Counted from the stretch's first letter, positions 8,727 to 17,173 are shown. The stretch: 64,000 nucleotides of DNA from Chitinophaga eiseniae (GCF_012641265.1 NZ_JABAHZ010000002.1:310001-374000), one strand, 5' to 3'. Program-made: numbers and translations. Notes: a model not told the origin generated them from the sequence alone.

Positions 8727-9404
8727 CTAGGTTTTTTGGGGAGAAAAGAAGGGTTTCAGATAAAAAGGACTGAAATAAGCCAGATCAACGAATTGTTTTT
8801 TCTCGAACGCCTGCGCTGAAAGCGGAGCCATATGCGCAGCATTTATCACGTATTTTTCAAAAATAGCATTTTTAGGAGAAGATAACATCAACTCCCATTT
8901 TGGGCTACCATCTCCAAAGAAATAAATTTTCTTTTCGGTCAATGGTGCTTCTAATAAATGAGGCTCCAGGATCATCGCCTGTGGCGCCATCACCTCTTGT
9001 AACCGGGCATCATAGATCGCCATGAATACCTCCTGCCTGCGGGCATCCAGCATTGGACAATACCAGGCAGCGGTATCTTTTACTTCTGCCAATAATCCCT
9101 GTGCCATCATCTGTAGCGTGGAAACCGCCAGCAGCGGCTTATTCCAGGCATAGCATAGTCCTTTGGCCGTGGCCACACCCACACGTAAACCCGTATACGA
9201 ACCCGGACCCGCGCTCACCGCCACAGCATCCAGCTCCTGTGCACTAATCCCCTGGTCCTTTAATATCTGTTGCACAAACAAGATCATTGCAGCGGCATGA
9301 TCCTGTTGCTTTTCGTTTACCAGCGTCTGTATCTCTTGCCCATCGCGGGAAAGACTTACCGAACCAATAGTAGTAGCGGTATCTATATTTAATATGAGTG
9401 CCAT
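8727..9404 (-). CDS. tsaB: tRNA threonylcarbamoyladenosine biosynthesis protein TsaB
   Basis: A 225-residue ASKHA-fold protein with the TsaB signature blocks MALILNIDTATTIGSVSLSRDG, VAVSAGPGSYTGLRVGVATAKGLCYAWNKPL and PMLDARRQEVFMAIYD. TsaB pairs with TsaD and TsaE to make t6A37 in ANN-decoding tRNAs; it is an inactive TsaD paralogue used for complex assembly. It begins 8 nt after the stop of the 3-hydroxyacyl-CoA dehydrogenase-like gene and is probably co-transcribed with it. Confidence 0.93.
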   Translation of the reverse strand: MALILNIDTATTIGSVSLSRDGQEIQTLVNEKQQDHAAAMILFVQQILKDQGISAQELDAVAVSAGPGSYTGLRVGVATAKGLCYAWNKPLLAVSTLQMMAQGLLAEVKDTAAWYCPMLDARRQEVFMAIYDARLQEVMAPQAMILEPHLLEAPLTEKKIYFFGDGSPKWELMLSSPKNAIFEKYVINAAHMAPLSAQAFEKKQFVDLAYFSPFYLKPFFSPQKT

Positions 9405-9412
9405 GAAAAAAA

Positions 9413-10078
9413 TTAAATCGCTTCGTATGCTGTTTGCAGCGCCCCTGCTACGGCATAACGGTCATCGCCGGTAACATCGTGCACTGCTTTTAATACTTCA
9501 TATACATGCCTGATCCCAATCCGCTCGCTCCACTCAAAAGGCCCATACGGATAATTGGTGCCTAAGCGCATGGAGGTATCTATATCTTCCAGGGAAGCAG
9601 TACCCTCTTCCAGGGCCAGGTAGGCTTCATTAACAATCATACATACTACCCTGGGAGTAACCATCCCAACAGCATCCGCTACCAGGGCGTATTCCCAGCC
9701 TAACTCGTGCATAATATCATCTACTGTTTCCCGTTGCCCTTCGTCCATTACCGACACTTCCGTTACCGGCATGCTCACAAAACCAGGCAGGAAATTACAG
9801 CCCATAATATTGAAACCCTGCTCAAACGCATACTGGTTCATGATTTCAGCCAGCGAGGTTTTTGCCATTCCTGCCAGTACCGGCACCGCCGGGTTCTTTG
9901 CATATATCCCGGCATGCTCAGGCCGGTCATCGAAAATAAGATCCAGCACCAGGTCGAATACTTTCAACGATAAAACCTCTTCCAGGCTCGTTTTCCACTG
10001 TATTTCATGATGCTTGGCTATTCCCTTCTGCTGCAATTCTTCAAACCGTTGCGCATCTGCTATTACCAGGATATTCAT
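9413..10078 (-). CDS. 3-hydroxyacyl-CoA dehydrogenase C-domain-like protein
   Basis: 221 residues. The C-terminal half matches the 3-hydroxyacyl-CoA dehydrogenase C-terminal domain (GMVTPRVVCMIVNEAYLALEEGTASLEDIDTSMRLGTNYPYGPFEWSERIG). The N-terminal half is shortened: it starts MNILVIADAQRFEELQ and lacks the GxGxxG NAD-binding loop of full enzymes (about 280-300 aa), though NFLPGFVSMPVTEV resembles the domain junction. Catalytic activity is therefore doubtful. A -7 box TAGGTTTG on the minus strand (10093-10100) lies 14 nt upstream of the ATG, so the mRNA leader is very short. Function unknown. Confidence 0.75.
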   Translation of the reverse strand: MNILVIADAQRFEELQQKGIAKHHEIQWKTSLEEVLSLKVFDLVLDLIFDDRPEHAGIYAKNPAVPVLAGMAKTSLAEIMNQYAFEQGFNIMGCNFLPGFVSMPVTEVSVMDEGQRETVDDIMHELGWEYALVADAVGMVTPRVVCMIVNEAYLALEEGTASLEDIDTSMRLGTNYPYGPFEWSERIGIRHVYEVLKAVHDVTGDDRYAVAGALQTAYEAI

Positions 10079-10092
10079 GCGTTAAATTTCGG

Positions 10093-10100
10093 CAAACCTA
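10093..10100 (-). promoter_or_regulatory. -7 promoter box TAGGTTTG (3HCDH-like gene and tsaB)
   Basis: Perfect TAnnTTTG match on the minus strand, 14 nt before the ATG at 10078; predicted leader of about 8 nt. Confidence 0.5.
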
Positions 10101-10177
10101 ATAAAGAATCATTAATTAACGTACATCTGCCCCTACAGACATTTGTACGTTCTTATTTATTATTTACTTTCGTTTCT

Positions 10178-10558
10178 ATGGAAAAGCAAATTATTAATAC
10201 TCCCAATGCGCCCGCTCCTATCGGGCCTTATAACCAGTCTGTAAAAGTGGGGAATACCCTCTATGTATCCGGACAAATTCCCCTGGACCCGGCTTCAGGT
10301 AACCTGGTTACTTCAGGCATCTCAGATGAAACCCATCAGGCGATGAAAAACCTGGAAGCAGTACTTACTGCCGCTGGTATGAGTTTTCAAAACGTGGTTA
10401 AAACCACTATCTTCTTAACAGATATGCAAACTTTCCCGCAGGTGAATGAAGCATATGGTAGCTATTTTACCAGCGACTTCCCAGCCCGGGAAACCGTTCA
10501 GGTAGCAGCCCTGCCTAAAGGCGTAAATGTGGAAATATCTGTGATAGCCGTAGATTAG
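10178..10558 (+). CDS. ridA: RidA family enamine/imine deaminase
   Basis: 126 residues from the ATG at 10178 (MEKQIINTPNAPAPIGPYNQSV). Family blocks are LYVSGQIPLDPASGNLV, the conserved Arg in FPARETVQVAALPKG and the C-terminal VEISVIAVD. RidA hydrolyses reactive 2-aminoacrylate and related imines from PLP enzymes, usually as a trimer in the cytosol. The longer frame from 10007 overlaps the divergent gene and is rejected. A near-consensus -7 box TACTTTCG (10165-10172) sits 5 nt upstream of the ATG, implying a leaderless mRNA. Confidence 0.93.
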   Translation: MEKQIINTPNAPAPIGPYNQSVKVGNTLYVSGQIPLDPASGNLVTSGISDETHQAMKNLEAVLTAAGMSFQNVVKTTIFLTDMQTFPQVNEAYGSYFTSDFPARETVQVAALPKGVNVEISVIAVD

Positions 10559-10564
10559 CAGAAC

Positions 10565-10655
10565 GCAGAAAGCGAAAAGCTATTGTGGAGAATGATATAA
10601 GCGGATATTTGAAAATCGCTCTGGTCATTCTCCACAATAGCTTTTCGCTTTCTGC
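10565..10655. repeat. Long perfect palindrome, copy 1 of a dispersed element
   Basis: Arms 10565-10595 and 10625-10655 are perfect 31-nt reverse complements around a 29-nt loop. The arms contain GCGAAAAGCTATTG and the loop contains GCGGATATT then TCGC. A second copy at 51814-51916 shares both the arm core and the loop core, so this is a repeat family and not just a terminator. It lies between the convergent ridA and L,D-transpeptidase genes and could terminate both. Confidence 0.85.
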
Positions 10656-10663
10656 TTCCTGCT

Positions 10664-12334
10664 CTACTTACCAAATAACGTAGCCGCCAGTTTCTGGTCG
10701 TGGCCATATACATCGTCCCTGAAATTCAGCTGGCCATTGTGATCCACGAAGGCAGTGAAGTAAACAATAAATACCGGCACCTTATCTTTCACCGTCACAA
10801 ATTTTTCTTTCCCGGCATTCATTGCATCATCTATCTTCTGGGAGGTCCAGGAAGAATCATCGCGCAGCAACCATTCCGCCAGGTGTTTGGGCTCGGAAAC
10901 CCTGATACAACCGTGGCTGAAAGAACGCTTGTTTTCTCCAAACAAATAACGTGCAGGGGTATCATGCAGGTAAATATTATACTCGTTGGGAAACAGGAAT
11001 TTCACCTTGCCCAGGGAGTTCTTGCCACCGGGCTTCTGACGTACCACATACGGAAAATTTCCCCCGGAATACTTGCTGAAATTAATGGATCCGGGAGCCA
11101 CCACCTTGCCGCTGGCGCCCACTATCTCCATATTCTGCCTGGCCAGGTAGCTGCCAGCGCCACGTTTTAAACCCGGTACTACTTCTTTGGACAGGATGCC
11201 CGGAGGTACATTCCAATAGGGGCTAAACACGATATAACGCAATTCTTTAGTAAATATCACGGTATTAGCCCCGGGCTTACCCACCACTACATTTGCACTC
11301 CAGGCCAATTTGCCTTTTTCATATGCATGCATTTTAAATTGCGGAATGTTTACCAGGATATAGTCTGTAGTAGGCTCTATGGGTACCCAGCGTAAACGCT
11401 CCATGTTCAGCAATATTTTCCGGATACGGTCTTCTACCGGCACATTCAGCGCATCGAGTACATTTTTGTTGATAAGGCCATCTACTTTTATCCCCATACG
11501 GTCCTGGAAAGCCCGAACAGCCGTGTCCAGTACAGCGGTAAAGCGTTGGCTGCTATCCGTTCCGGGCAAATCGCCAAAGGCTTCCAACCTGTATTTTACC
11601 TGGGCAATTACTTCAGCAGAATCTCCCTTTTTAAAGCTTTTTGCGCTTGTCCGGATAGAGTCCCATTTATTATCTGTAGCTATTTTAGCCAGTTTTTTCA
11701 ACTGTTGACGCAGGAGAATATACTGTCTGTTTACCGGTTCATCATCTTCAAAGGCATTGTTCTTCTTGGCCACCATGGAGTCCAGCAGGCTTTCCATATC
11801 AATCTTCTTACGTGGAATAAACCATTCCAGGTCCTTGGTGGAATCGGCAGTCAATCCACCCCATACCTTATTACCATAAGCAAAAAATTGAGCGGTGAGC
11901 ATCATTTCTATGCGCGGGATGGCCGTATCACCGGGCTTCAGCCCCGAATCGCTTACCAGCATGGTATCAGTCAGCTGCTGCAGATCAGGTGTCATCAGGC
12001 TACTGTCTTTAATCCCATAAGCAGCGTCATTTTTCATCATGTTGATGAAGTTGCCTGCTTGCTCTGTTAACCCGTTTTTATCGATCCAGGCGTAATGGAA
12101 ATCGCGCTTGCGGTAGAAATTGCGGATATATTCATCATAGGCATCATAGGAGGTATTGGCCGTCAGAAACTGGTTCACATAGTTGCTGTCAATCGTCTGA
12201 TCAATATAGTCCTGCCTGGTATAGTGGGTGGTATCCCTGGTTTTTGTTTTCTTGCGGGTACCACTCTGCTGCTGGCAGGCAGCGAAAATAATCAGGGATA
12301 ATAAAGCCAGTGAGGTGTAGAAACGTATAGTCAT
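10664..12334 (-). CDS. L,D-transpeptidase (YcbB-type), lipoprotein
   Basis: 556 residues. The N-terminal signal ends in a lipobox (LLSLIIFAACQQ), placing it in the periplasm attached to a membrane. An extended N-terminal region is followed by a peptidoglycan-binding-like repeat (VIAQVKYRLEAFGDL ... VRAFQDRMGIKVDGLINKNVLDAL) and a YkuD catalytic domain with the motif HDTPARYLFGENKRSFSHGCIRVSEP, where Cys of SHGCIRV is the nucleophile. YcbB-type enzymes form 3-3 cross-links or attach proteins to peptidoglycan. Monocistronic by context. Confidence 0.92.
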   Translation of the reverse strand: MTIRFYTSLALLSLIIFAACQQQSGTRKKTKTRDTTHYTRQDYIDQTIDSNYVNQFLTANTSYDAYDEYIRNFYRKRDFHYAWIDKNGLTEQAGNFINMMKNDAAYGIKDSSLMTPDLQQLTDTMLVSDSGLKPGDTAIPRIEMMLTAQFFAYGNKVWGGLTADSTKDLEWFIPRKKIDMESLLDSMVAKKNNAFEDDEPVNRQYILLRQQLKKLAKIATDNKWDSIRTSAKSFKKGDSAEVIAQVKYRLEAFGDLPGTDSSQRFTAVLDTAVRAFQDRMGIKVDGLINKNVLDALNVPVEDRIRKILLNMERLRWVPIEPTTDYILVNIPQFKMHAYEKGKLAWSANVVVGKPGANTVIFTKELRYIVFSPYWNVPPGILSKEVVPGLKRGAGSYLARQNMEIVGASGKVVAPGSINFSKYSGGNFPYVVRQKPGGKNSLGKVKFLFPNEYNIYLHDTPARYLFGENKRSFSHGCIRVSEPKHLAEWLLRDDSSWTSQKIDDAMNAGKEKFVTVKDKVPVFIVYFTAFVDHNGQLNFRDDVYGHDQKLAATLFGK

Positions 12335-12448
12335 ATGCGTAATGGATGTATATTTTATTTTCTTAAAACAATCATGACAATAATATCAATGGGGATAATA
12401 GGGTAAATGTATGAAATATATGGTTTTAGAAGCGCAGTACACAAAATG

Positions 12449-12512
12449 ATAAAGCTATTAAAATGAATCGCCCCCCGTAATTGCGGGGGGCGATTCATTT
12501 TAATAGCTTTAT
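12449..12512 (-). terminator. Strong 29-bp stem terminator after the RNase G gene
   Basis: Arms 12449-12477 and 12484-12512 are perfect 29-nt complements around the loop TAATTG, with a GC core CGCCCCCCG and outer part ATAAAGCTATTAAAATG. It starts 13 nt beyond the RNase G stop on the minus strand. The outer arm shares AAAGCTATT with the dispersed palindromes at 10565 and 51814. Confidence 0.8.
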
Positions 12513-12525
12513 AGGTTCCTTTTTC

Positions 12526-14076
12526 TTACAACTTTATTTCTTCATCGTTGGCGTCGAAAAAGCGATATTCAGTAAGATGGTAGTTAGCATCTGCTTTTAA
12601 TTTGATCCATTTTTTATACTGGAAGTACCATTTCCATTGTTTGGATCCCAGGAATCCCTTAGTCAGGTAAGCATGTAGTATAGGGTGTACGCGGATGGTA
12701 AGTCCTTTATGCTGGTGATTCAGCAGGTATTGCAGATTTTTTTCAATGTCTTCAAGAATCAGCATGGAGGCGCCGATTTTACCTGTTCCCCGGCAGGTAG
12801 GACAATCTTCCGCAACAGATATAGTGATCTCAGGTTTTACCCGTTGGCGGGTAATCTGCATGAGACCAAATTTCGATATAGGTAAGATGGTGTGTTTAGC
12901 CCGGTCTTGCGCCATGAACTTTTCCATGGCTTCAAAGATGGCTTTTTTGTTTTCCGGCAGTTTCATATCAATGAAATCGATGATAATGATACCGCCGAGG
13001 TCTCTCAATCTCAGTTGCCGGGCAATTTCTGCGGCGGCTTCCAGGTTGGAGGCGAGGGCATTTTGTTCCTGGTTATTACTGGAGCTTTTATAGCCGCTGT
13101 TTACGTCTACCACGTGCAGGGCTTCAGTGGCTTCAATAATGAGATATACGCCACTATCGAGGTTAACGGTTTTACCGAAGGAGGCTTTCACCTGCCGGGT
13201 AATACCGAAATTATCGAAAATGGGAGATCCGTTATTGTAGTAGTTAACGATATCAGACTTTTCCGGAGCAATTTTCTGGATATACGTTTTAGCGTCTGTA
13301 TATATGTTTTTATCGTTGACTACGATACGGTTAAAGCTCTCGTTGAGCAGATCGCGGAGGATACTGGTTGTTTTGGTTTGTTCACTGAGAATCTTCTGCG
13401 GGGCCTGGCCGCCGTTGAGATTCGCCTGGATATTTTTCCAGGTTTGAACGAGGGTAGTCAGGTCTTCGTGTAATTCTGCTGTTTTCTTTCCTTCAGCGGC
13501 GGTGCGAACGATTACGCCAAAATTGGGCGCTTTGATCGCTTCCACGATTTTCTGCAGTCTTTTTCTTTCTTCGGAAGAGTGGATTTTCTTTGAAACCGCA
13601 ACAATATCATTAAAGGGTGTTAACACGATAAATCTTCCGGGTAAAGAGATTTCGCAGCTAAGGCGTGGGCCTTTAGAAGAAATGGGTTCTTTCAGAATTT
13701 GTACGAGGATATTGGGTTTTCCTCCCAGTACGTCCGTAATCTTACCGGTCTTTACTATTTCCGGTTCATTTTTAAATTTAGTGAAGTCAAAACCATCGGG
13801 CGTTTTATCGCTGATGGCCATGGCGGTAAATTTAAGAATAGAGCGGATATAGGGGCTTAGATCCGTATAATGTAAAAAGGCATCTTTCTCGAAGCCTACG
13901 TCGACAAATGCAGCATTTAAGCCGGGTATCAGCTTTTTGACTTTACCCAGGTACAAATCGCCTACTGCGAAGTTAGGATTGCCACTTTCGTGATGTAATT
14001 CAACTAGCTTCTTATCTTCCAGTAACGCAATTTCCACCCCTGTGGGAGCCGCATTTATAATAAGTTCCTTATTCAA
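12526..14076 (-). CDS. rng: Ribonuclease E/G family protein
   Basis: 516 residues, the length of RNase G. An S1 RNA-binding domain occupies about residues 38-125 (GDLYLGKVKKLIPGLNAAFVDVG). The catalytic DNase I-like region has the two metal-binding Asp residues in VVDVNSGYK and IIIIDFIDMKL. The Zn-link CPTCRG near residue 435 mediates dimerisation. The enzyme makes 5'-monophosphate-dependent endonucleolytic cuts in rRNA precursors and mRNA. No degradosome-scaffold tail is present. The neighbourhood rng, HU, mutY, ssb, gldE, gldD looks like a conserved Bacteroidota arrangement. Confidence 0.94.
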   Translation of the reverse strand: MNKELIINAAPTGVEIALLEDKKLVELHHESGNPNFAVGDLYLGKVKKLIPGLNAAFVDVGFEKDAFLHYTDLSPYIRSILKFTAMAISDKTPDGFDFTKFKNEPEIVKTGKITDVLGGKPNILVQILKEPISSKGPRLSCEISLPGRFIVLTPFNDIVAVSKKIHSSEERKRLQKIVEAIKAPNFGVIVRTAAEGKKTAELHEDLTTLVQTWKNIQANLNGGQAPQKILSEQTKTTSILRDLLNESFNRIVVNDKNIYTDAKTYIQKIAPEKSDIVNYYNNGSPIFDNFGITRQVKASFGKTVNLDSGVYLIIEATEALHVVDVNSGYKSSSNNQEQNALASNLEAAAEIARQLRLRDLGGIIIIDFIDMKLPENKKAIFEAMEKFMAQDRAKHTILPISKFGLMQITRQRVKPEITISVAEDCPTCRGTGKIGASMLILEDIEKNLQYLLNHQHKGLTIRVHPILHAYLTKGFLGSKQWKWYFQYKKWIKLKADANYHLTEYRFFDANDEEIKL

Positions 14077-14398
14077 GCGTCCAAAATTTTAACCTTTAAA
14101 ACTTCACCTTTATGTTATGCACACGGCTATTAAGAACAGCTTACTGCATACCAAAACAATAGCTCACCATAAAGTTAGCGTATTTCTTCACGTTCGTGAT
14201 GATGGATTGCTTAAGGGTTCAGCGATCACTGCAGGCAATGTCCGGAGAGTTCAATTGCGGGATCTATGGAAACAACCTGCATGACTATAGCAATTTAAGA
14301 AGTAAATGCTAGAATCATGCAGGATATATGAAAATTTTTATCCGACCACCGCGCCGGGAAAATACCTGATTAGTATAAATGGCGGGAAACTGGAGTAA
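14077..14398. other. Intergenic region with an interrupted palindrome (14277-14322)
   Basis: About 320 bp upstream of rng with no supported ORF. It contains an interrupted palindrome: outer arms CTGCATGA (14277-14284) and TCATGCAG (14315-14322), inner arms TAGCA (14288-14292) and TGCTA (14307-14311). It may terminate the small basic-protein gene at 14399, be an operator, or shape the rng leader. RNase E/G genes often autoregulate through 5' leader structures, but nothing here proves that. Confidence 0.45.
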
Positions 14399-14494
14399 TT
14401 ATTTCTTCTTACTTTTATGCCGGTTCTTTCTCAGTCTTTTTTTACGCTTGTGAGTGGCAATTTTATGTCTTTTTCTTTTCTTACCGCAAGGCAT
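14399..14494 (-). CDS. 31-residue basic mS38/COX24 (AURKAIP1)-like small protein
   Basis: Reading the minus strand from the ATG at 14494 gives MPCGKKRKRHKIATHKRKKR then LRKNRHKSKKK and a TAA stop. More than half of the residues are Lys, Arg or His. The pattern KxRKRHKxxTHKxKKRxRKxRHK is the AURKAIP1/COX24 (mS38) domain, found at the C-terminus of mitochondrial ribosomal mS38 and as free small proteins in Bacteroidota. A role as a small-subunit ribosomal protein is inference from the mitochondrial homologue. It lies between rng and the TPR gene, 35 nt from the latter. Confidence 0.8.
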   Translation of the reverse strand: MPCGKKRKRHKIATHKRKKRLRKNRHKSKKK

Positions 14495-14529
14495 ACGCTG
14501 ATACGTTTTTAAATGATTGAAAAATAATA

Positions 14530-15372
14530 TTATTTAATGCTCTTAATGTAGCTATCTACTTCCTTCTTCAGTTCCGGATCATTCATGAATTGCTTGCTTT
14601 TTTCAAACAATTCAATGGCTTTTTGCTTATCTCCTTTACTTCTATACGATTCCGCCAGTACAAATAACACTTTTGCGTTATCGGGATGCGTTTTCAGTAC
14701 CCCTTCCAGTCTTTCGATAGCTTTGTCGTACTGACCTGATGTAATGGCCAGATTAGCTAATGTAACCTGTGCATCTATGTTATCAGGATGAGCAGCAACG
14801 ACTTCCCTCAGCTTGGCTACTCCTGTCATAGGCTCACCGGTATTCATATATACCATGGCCTGTGATATTTTCAGCGTGTCGTTAGCTGGGTTCAGCTGTA
14901 TGGCCTGATCAAACAAAGCAATTGCCTGCCCGGCCTCCCATTTTGCAATACGCGGATCTTCTGCGTGTTGTAGGTGGGCTAAAAATAAATTGGCTGCAAA
15001 GGTGAGGCTTTTTTCGGAATTTTCCAACTTAGCGGCTTCGCCAAGATAATATGCGGCTACCGGGAGCTGATTCAAACTGTCCCATGTGCTGTACAATTGC
15101 TGGTATGCAGCAATCTTCTGGGTTTTTACATCCCCACGAACAACATTGGTTTCAATGGTATTAACCTGTAAAAGTTTGTCAGCAGGAATTTTCCCTTTTG
15201 CTGTAGCCAGCAGTTCAGAGAAGGCAATAGGTTCCACATCCTGACCACCCTGCATAGGGGCAGCAGATGACATAGGTTTCTTTTCTGACCGGGGCACAGT
15301 ACGGCCAAAGGCGAATAATATCACCAATAGTGCTACCGCAGCACCCACCAGAAGAACTTGTGATTTTTGCAT
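14530..15372 (-). CDS. Membrane-anchored TPR protein
   Basis: 280 residues. An N-terminal membrane anchor (VLLVGAAVALLVILFAFG) is followed by a short linker and about four TPR units (residues 90-275), the clearest being IDAQVTLANLAITSGQYDKAIERLEG and AKVLFVLAESYRSKGDKQKAIELFEKS. TPRs mediate protein-protein contacts; the single N-terminal helix suggests an anchored scaffold, probably facing the periplasm. It starts 24 nt after the HU stop. A -7 box TAATTTTG on the minus strand (15392-15399) overlaps the HU stop and could give it a promoter of its own. Confidence 0.8.
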   Translation of the reverse strand: MQKSQVLLVGAAVALLVILFAFGRTVPRSEKKPMSSAAPMQGGQDVEPIAFSELLATAKGKIPADKLLQVNTIETNVVRGDVKTQKIAAYQQLYSTWDSLNQLPVAAYYLGEAAKLENSEKSLTFAANLFLAHLQHAEDPRIAKWEAGQAIALFDQAIQLNPANDTLKISQAMVYMNTGEPMTGVAKLREVVAAHPDNIDAQVTLANLAITSGQYDKAIERLEGVLKTHPDNAKVLFVLAESYRSKGDKQKAIELFEKSKQFMNDPELKKEVDSYIKSIK

Positions 15373-15396
15373 CGCCTAAAATATTAGGCTGCAAAA

Positions 15397-15684
15397 TTAA
15401 GAACTTTTGAGCTTCTTTACCTCAGCAACAAATTCTTTCGAAGGTTTGAATGCCGGAATAAAATGCTCGGGGATCTCCACAGCTACGTTCTTCTTGATGT
15501 TACGCCCAATCTTAGCGGCCCTTTTCTTTGTGATAAAGCTACCAAAGCCACGGATATAAATATGTTCTCCGTTAGCTAATGCTTCTTTCACCTCTTTGAA
15601 CATGGCCTCAAGAGTGACTAGCACATCTACTTTGGGGATGCCGGTTTTTTCAGCAATGTTGTTTATTAAATCAGCTTTTCTCAT
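15397..15684 (-). CDS. HU/IHF-family histone-like DNA-binding protein
   Basis: 95 residues with the HU fold from end to end: MRKADLINNIAEKTGIPKVDV, the dimer core ALANGEHIYIRGFGSF, and the DNA-clasping arm KKRAAKIGRNIKKN followed by IPEHFIPAFKPSKEF. The family bends DNA and compacts the nucleoid. A minus-strand -7 box TAACTTTG at 15712-15719 lies 27 nt before the ATG. Confidence 0.95.
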   Translation of the reverse strand: MRKADLINNIAEKTGIPKVDVLVTLEAMFKEVKEALANGEHIYIRGFGSFITKKRAAKIGRNIKKNVAVEIPEHFIPAFKPSKEFVAEVKKLKSS

Positions 15685-15711
15685 ATGAAAGCGAGAGGAT
15701 TACTTTACTCT

Positions 15712-15719
15712 CAAAGTTA
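15712..15719 (-). promoter_or_regulatory. -7 promoter box TAACTTTG for the HU gene
   Basis: Perfect TAnnTTTG on the minus strand; start site expected near 15705 and a leader of about 20 nt. Confidence 0.5.
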
Positions 15720-15903
15720 ATTTAAAAATTCTAATTGCTGAATTTTAAGCAAATAAATTTTATCATTTTTTCTTATAACTGGTATTGGCGATAATTTATA
15801 TTTATTTGCAGGCCCGGAAACGGGTATCTGTTGTACCTTATAGGGTTTTGTACAGCATTTGCCATATCAATATACTAAATAATTTTATTAAAATAATATA
15901 TAA

Positions 15904-16977
15904 ATGATATCAGACCGACATTTTTTTACCGAAAAATTACTGGAATGGAACCGGGACACCAATACCCGCAGCATGCCCTGGAAAGGTGAAAAAAATCCAT
16001 ATAAGATCTGGCTATCGGAAATCATTCTTCAGCAAACCCGCGTGGAACAAGGCTGGCCGTACTACGAGCGGTTTATTCAACACTACCCCACCGTTAAAAA
16101 ACTGGCCGCCGCCCCCGATGAGGAAGTATTCCGCCTCTGGCAGGGCCTCGGCTACTACGCCCGCTGTAAAAATATGCTCGCTGCCGCCCGCCAAATTACC
16201 AACATCCACGAGGGAAAATTCCCCGATCAATACGATCAGATTAAAGCACTCAAAGGCATTGGCCCGTATACCGCCGCCGCCATTGCCTCCTTTGCTTTCC
16301 ATCTCCCCTACGCCGTACTGGATGGTAATGTATTCAGAGTGCTGGCCCGTTACTTCGGCATAGACACGCCGATTGACAGTACCGCCGGCAAAAAACAATT
16401 TGATACCCTGGCACAGGAACTGCTCCCCAAAGCACATTCCGCCGAATACAACCAGAGCATCATGGATTTTGGAGCAGTTGTATGCAAGCCACAGCAGCCC
16501 GCCTGCGAGGAGTGCCCCCTTCGCAAAAAATGCGTGGCACGTCATCAGCAATTAATCTCCCTTCTCCCGGTAAAAACAAAAAAATTACAGATCAAAAAAA
16601 GATACTTCAATTACCTCCTGCTCCATTACGGGAATGATATCTTTATCCGGAAAAGAACAAGCAACGACATCTGGCAAAATTTGCACGAGTTCATCCTGAT
16701 TGAAACTCCCGGCCCTTCAGATGCCACTACCCTCCAATCGTCCACCGCTTTTAAAACTATATTAGGCAGCATACCCTTCGAACTGGAAGGAGTATCTGCT
16801 CCCCTTAAACAACAACTCACCCATCAAACTATTCATAGCCTGTTCATCAGCCTGTCGGTAAAGCAACAGCCAAATCTGCCGGACTATACGCTGGTACCAC
16901 GAAACAGCCTGCACAAATATGCCTTTCCGAAAACCATTACTGCTTTCCTGGAAAGCCACCACCTTCAATTATTTTAG
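15904..16977 (+). CDS. mutY: A/G-specific adenine glycosylase
   Basis: 357 residues. It removes adenine mispaired with 8-oxoguanine. The HhH-GPD core contains the hairpin and catalytic region LKGIGPYTAAAIASFAFHLP and VLDGNVFRVLARYFGI with the catalytic Asp. The [4Fe-4S] loop has the expected spacing C-x6-C-x2-C-x5-C (CKPQQPACEECPLRKKC). The C-terminal third is a NUDIX-like 8-oxoG recognition domain. It is transcribed toward ssb, with about 200 bp of AT-rich DNA between them. Confidence 0.95.
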   Translation: MISDRHFFTEKLLEWNRDTNTRSMPWKGEKNPYKIWLSEIILQQTRVEQGWPYYERFIQHYPTVKKLAAAPDEEVFRLWQGLGYYARCKNMLAAARQITNIHEGKFPDQYDQIKALKGIGPYTAAAIASFAFHLPYAVLDGNVFRVLARYFGIDTPIDSTAGKKQFDTLAQELLPKAHSAEYNQSIMDFGAVVCKPQQPACEECPLRKKCVARHQQLISLLPVKTKKLQIKKRYFNYLLLHYGNDIFIRKRTSNDIWQNLHEFILIETPGPSDATTLQSSTAFKTILGSIPFELEGVSAPLKQQLTHQTIHSLFISLSVKQQPNLPDYTLVPRNSLHKYAFPKTITAFLESHHLQLF

Positions 16978-17173
16978 CCAACACACATAGAGATAAAAAA
17001 TATACATTAAACATTCAATCACTTCCATAATAGCCCATAATAATAAAATCCTGCTCCATCCGCTGCCAGTAAGAAATTTTTAGGTATCGATTGGAAAAAA
17101 ATATTAACTTTAAGAAGGTTGTTTATTTATCGAAGAAGAACTCTTTAACAATAGACTAAAAAAACCTACAACT

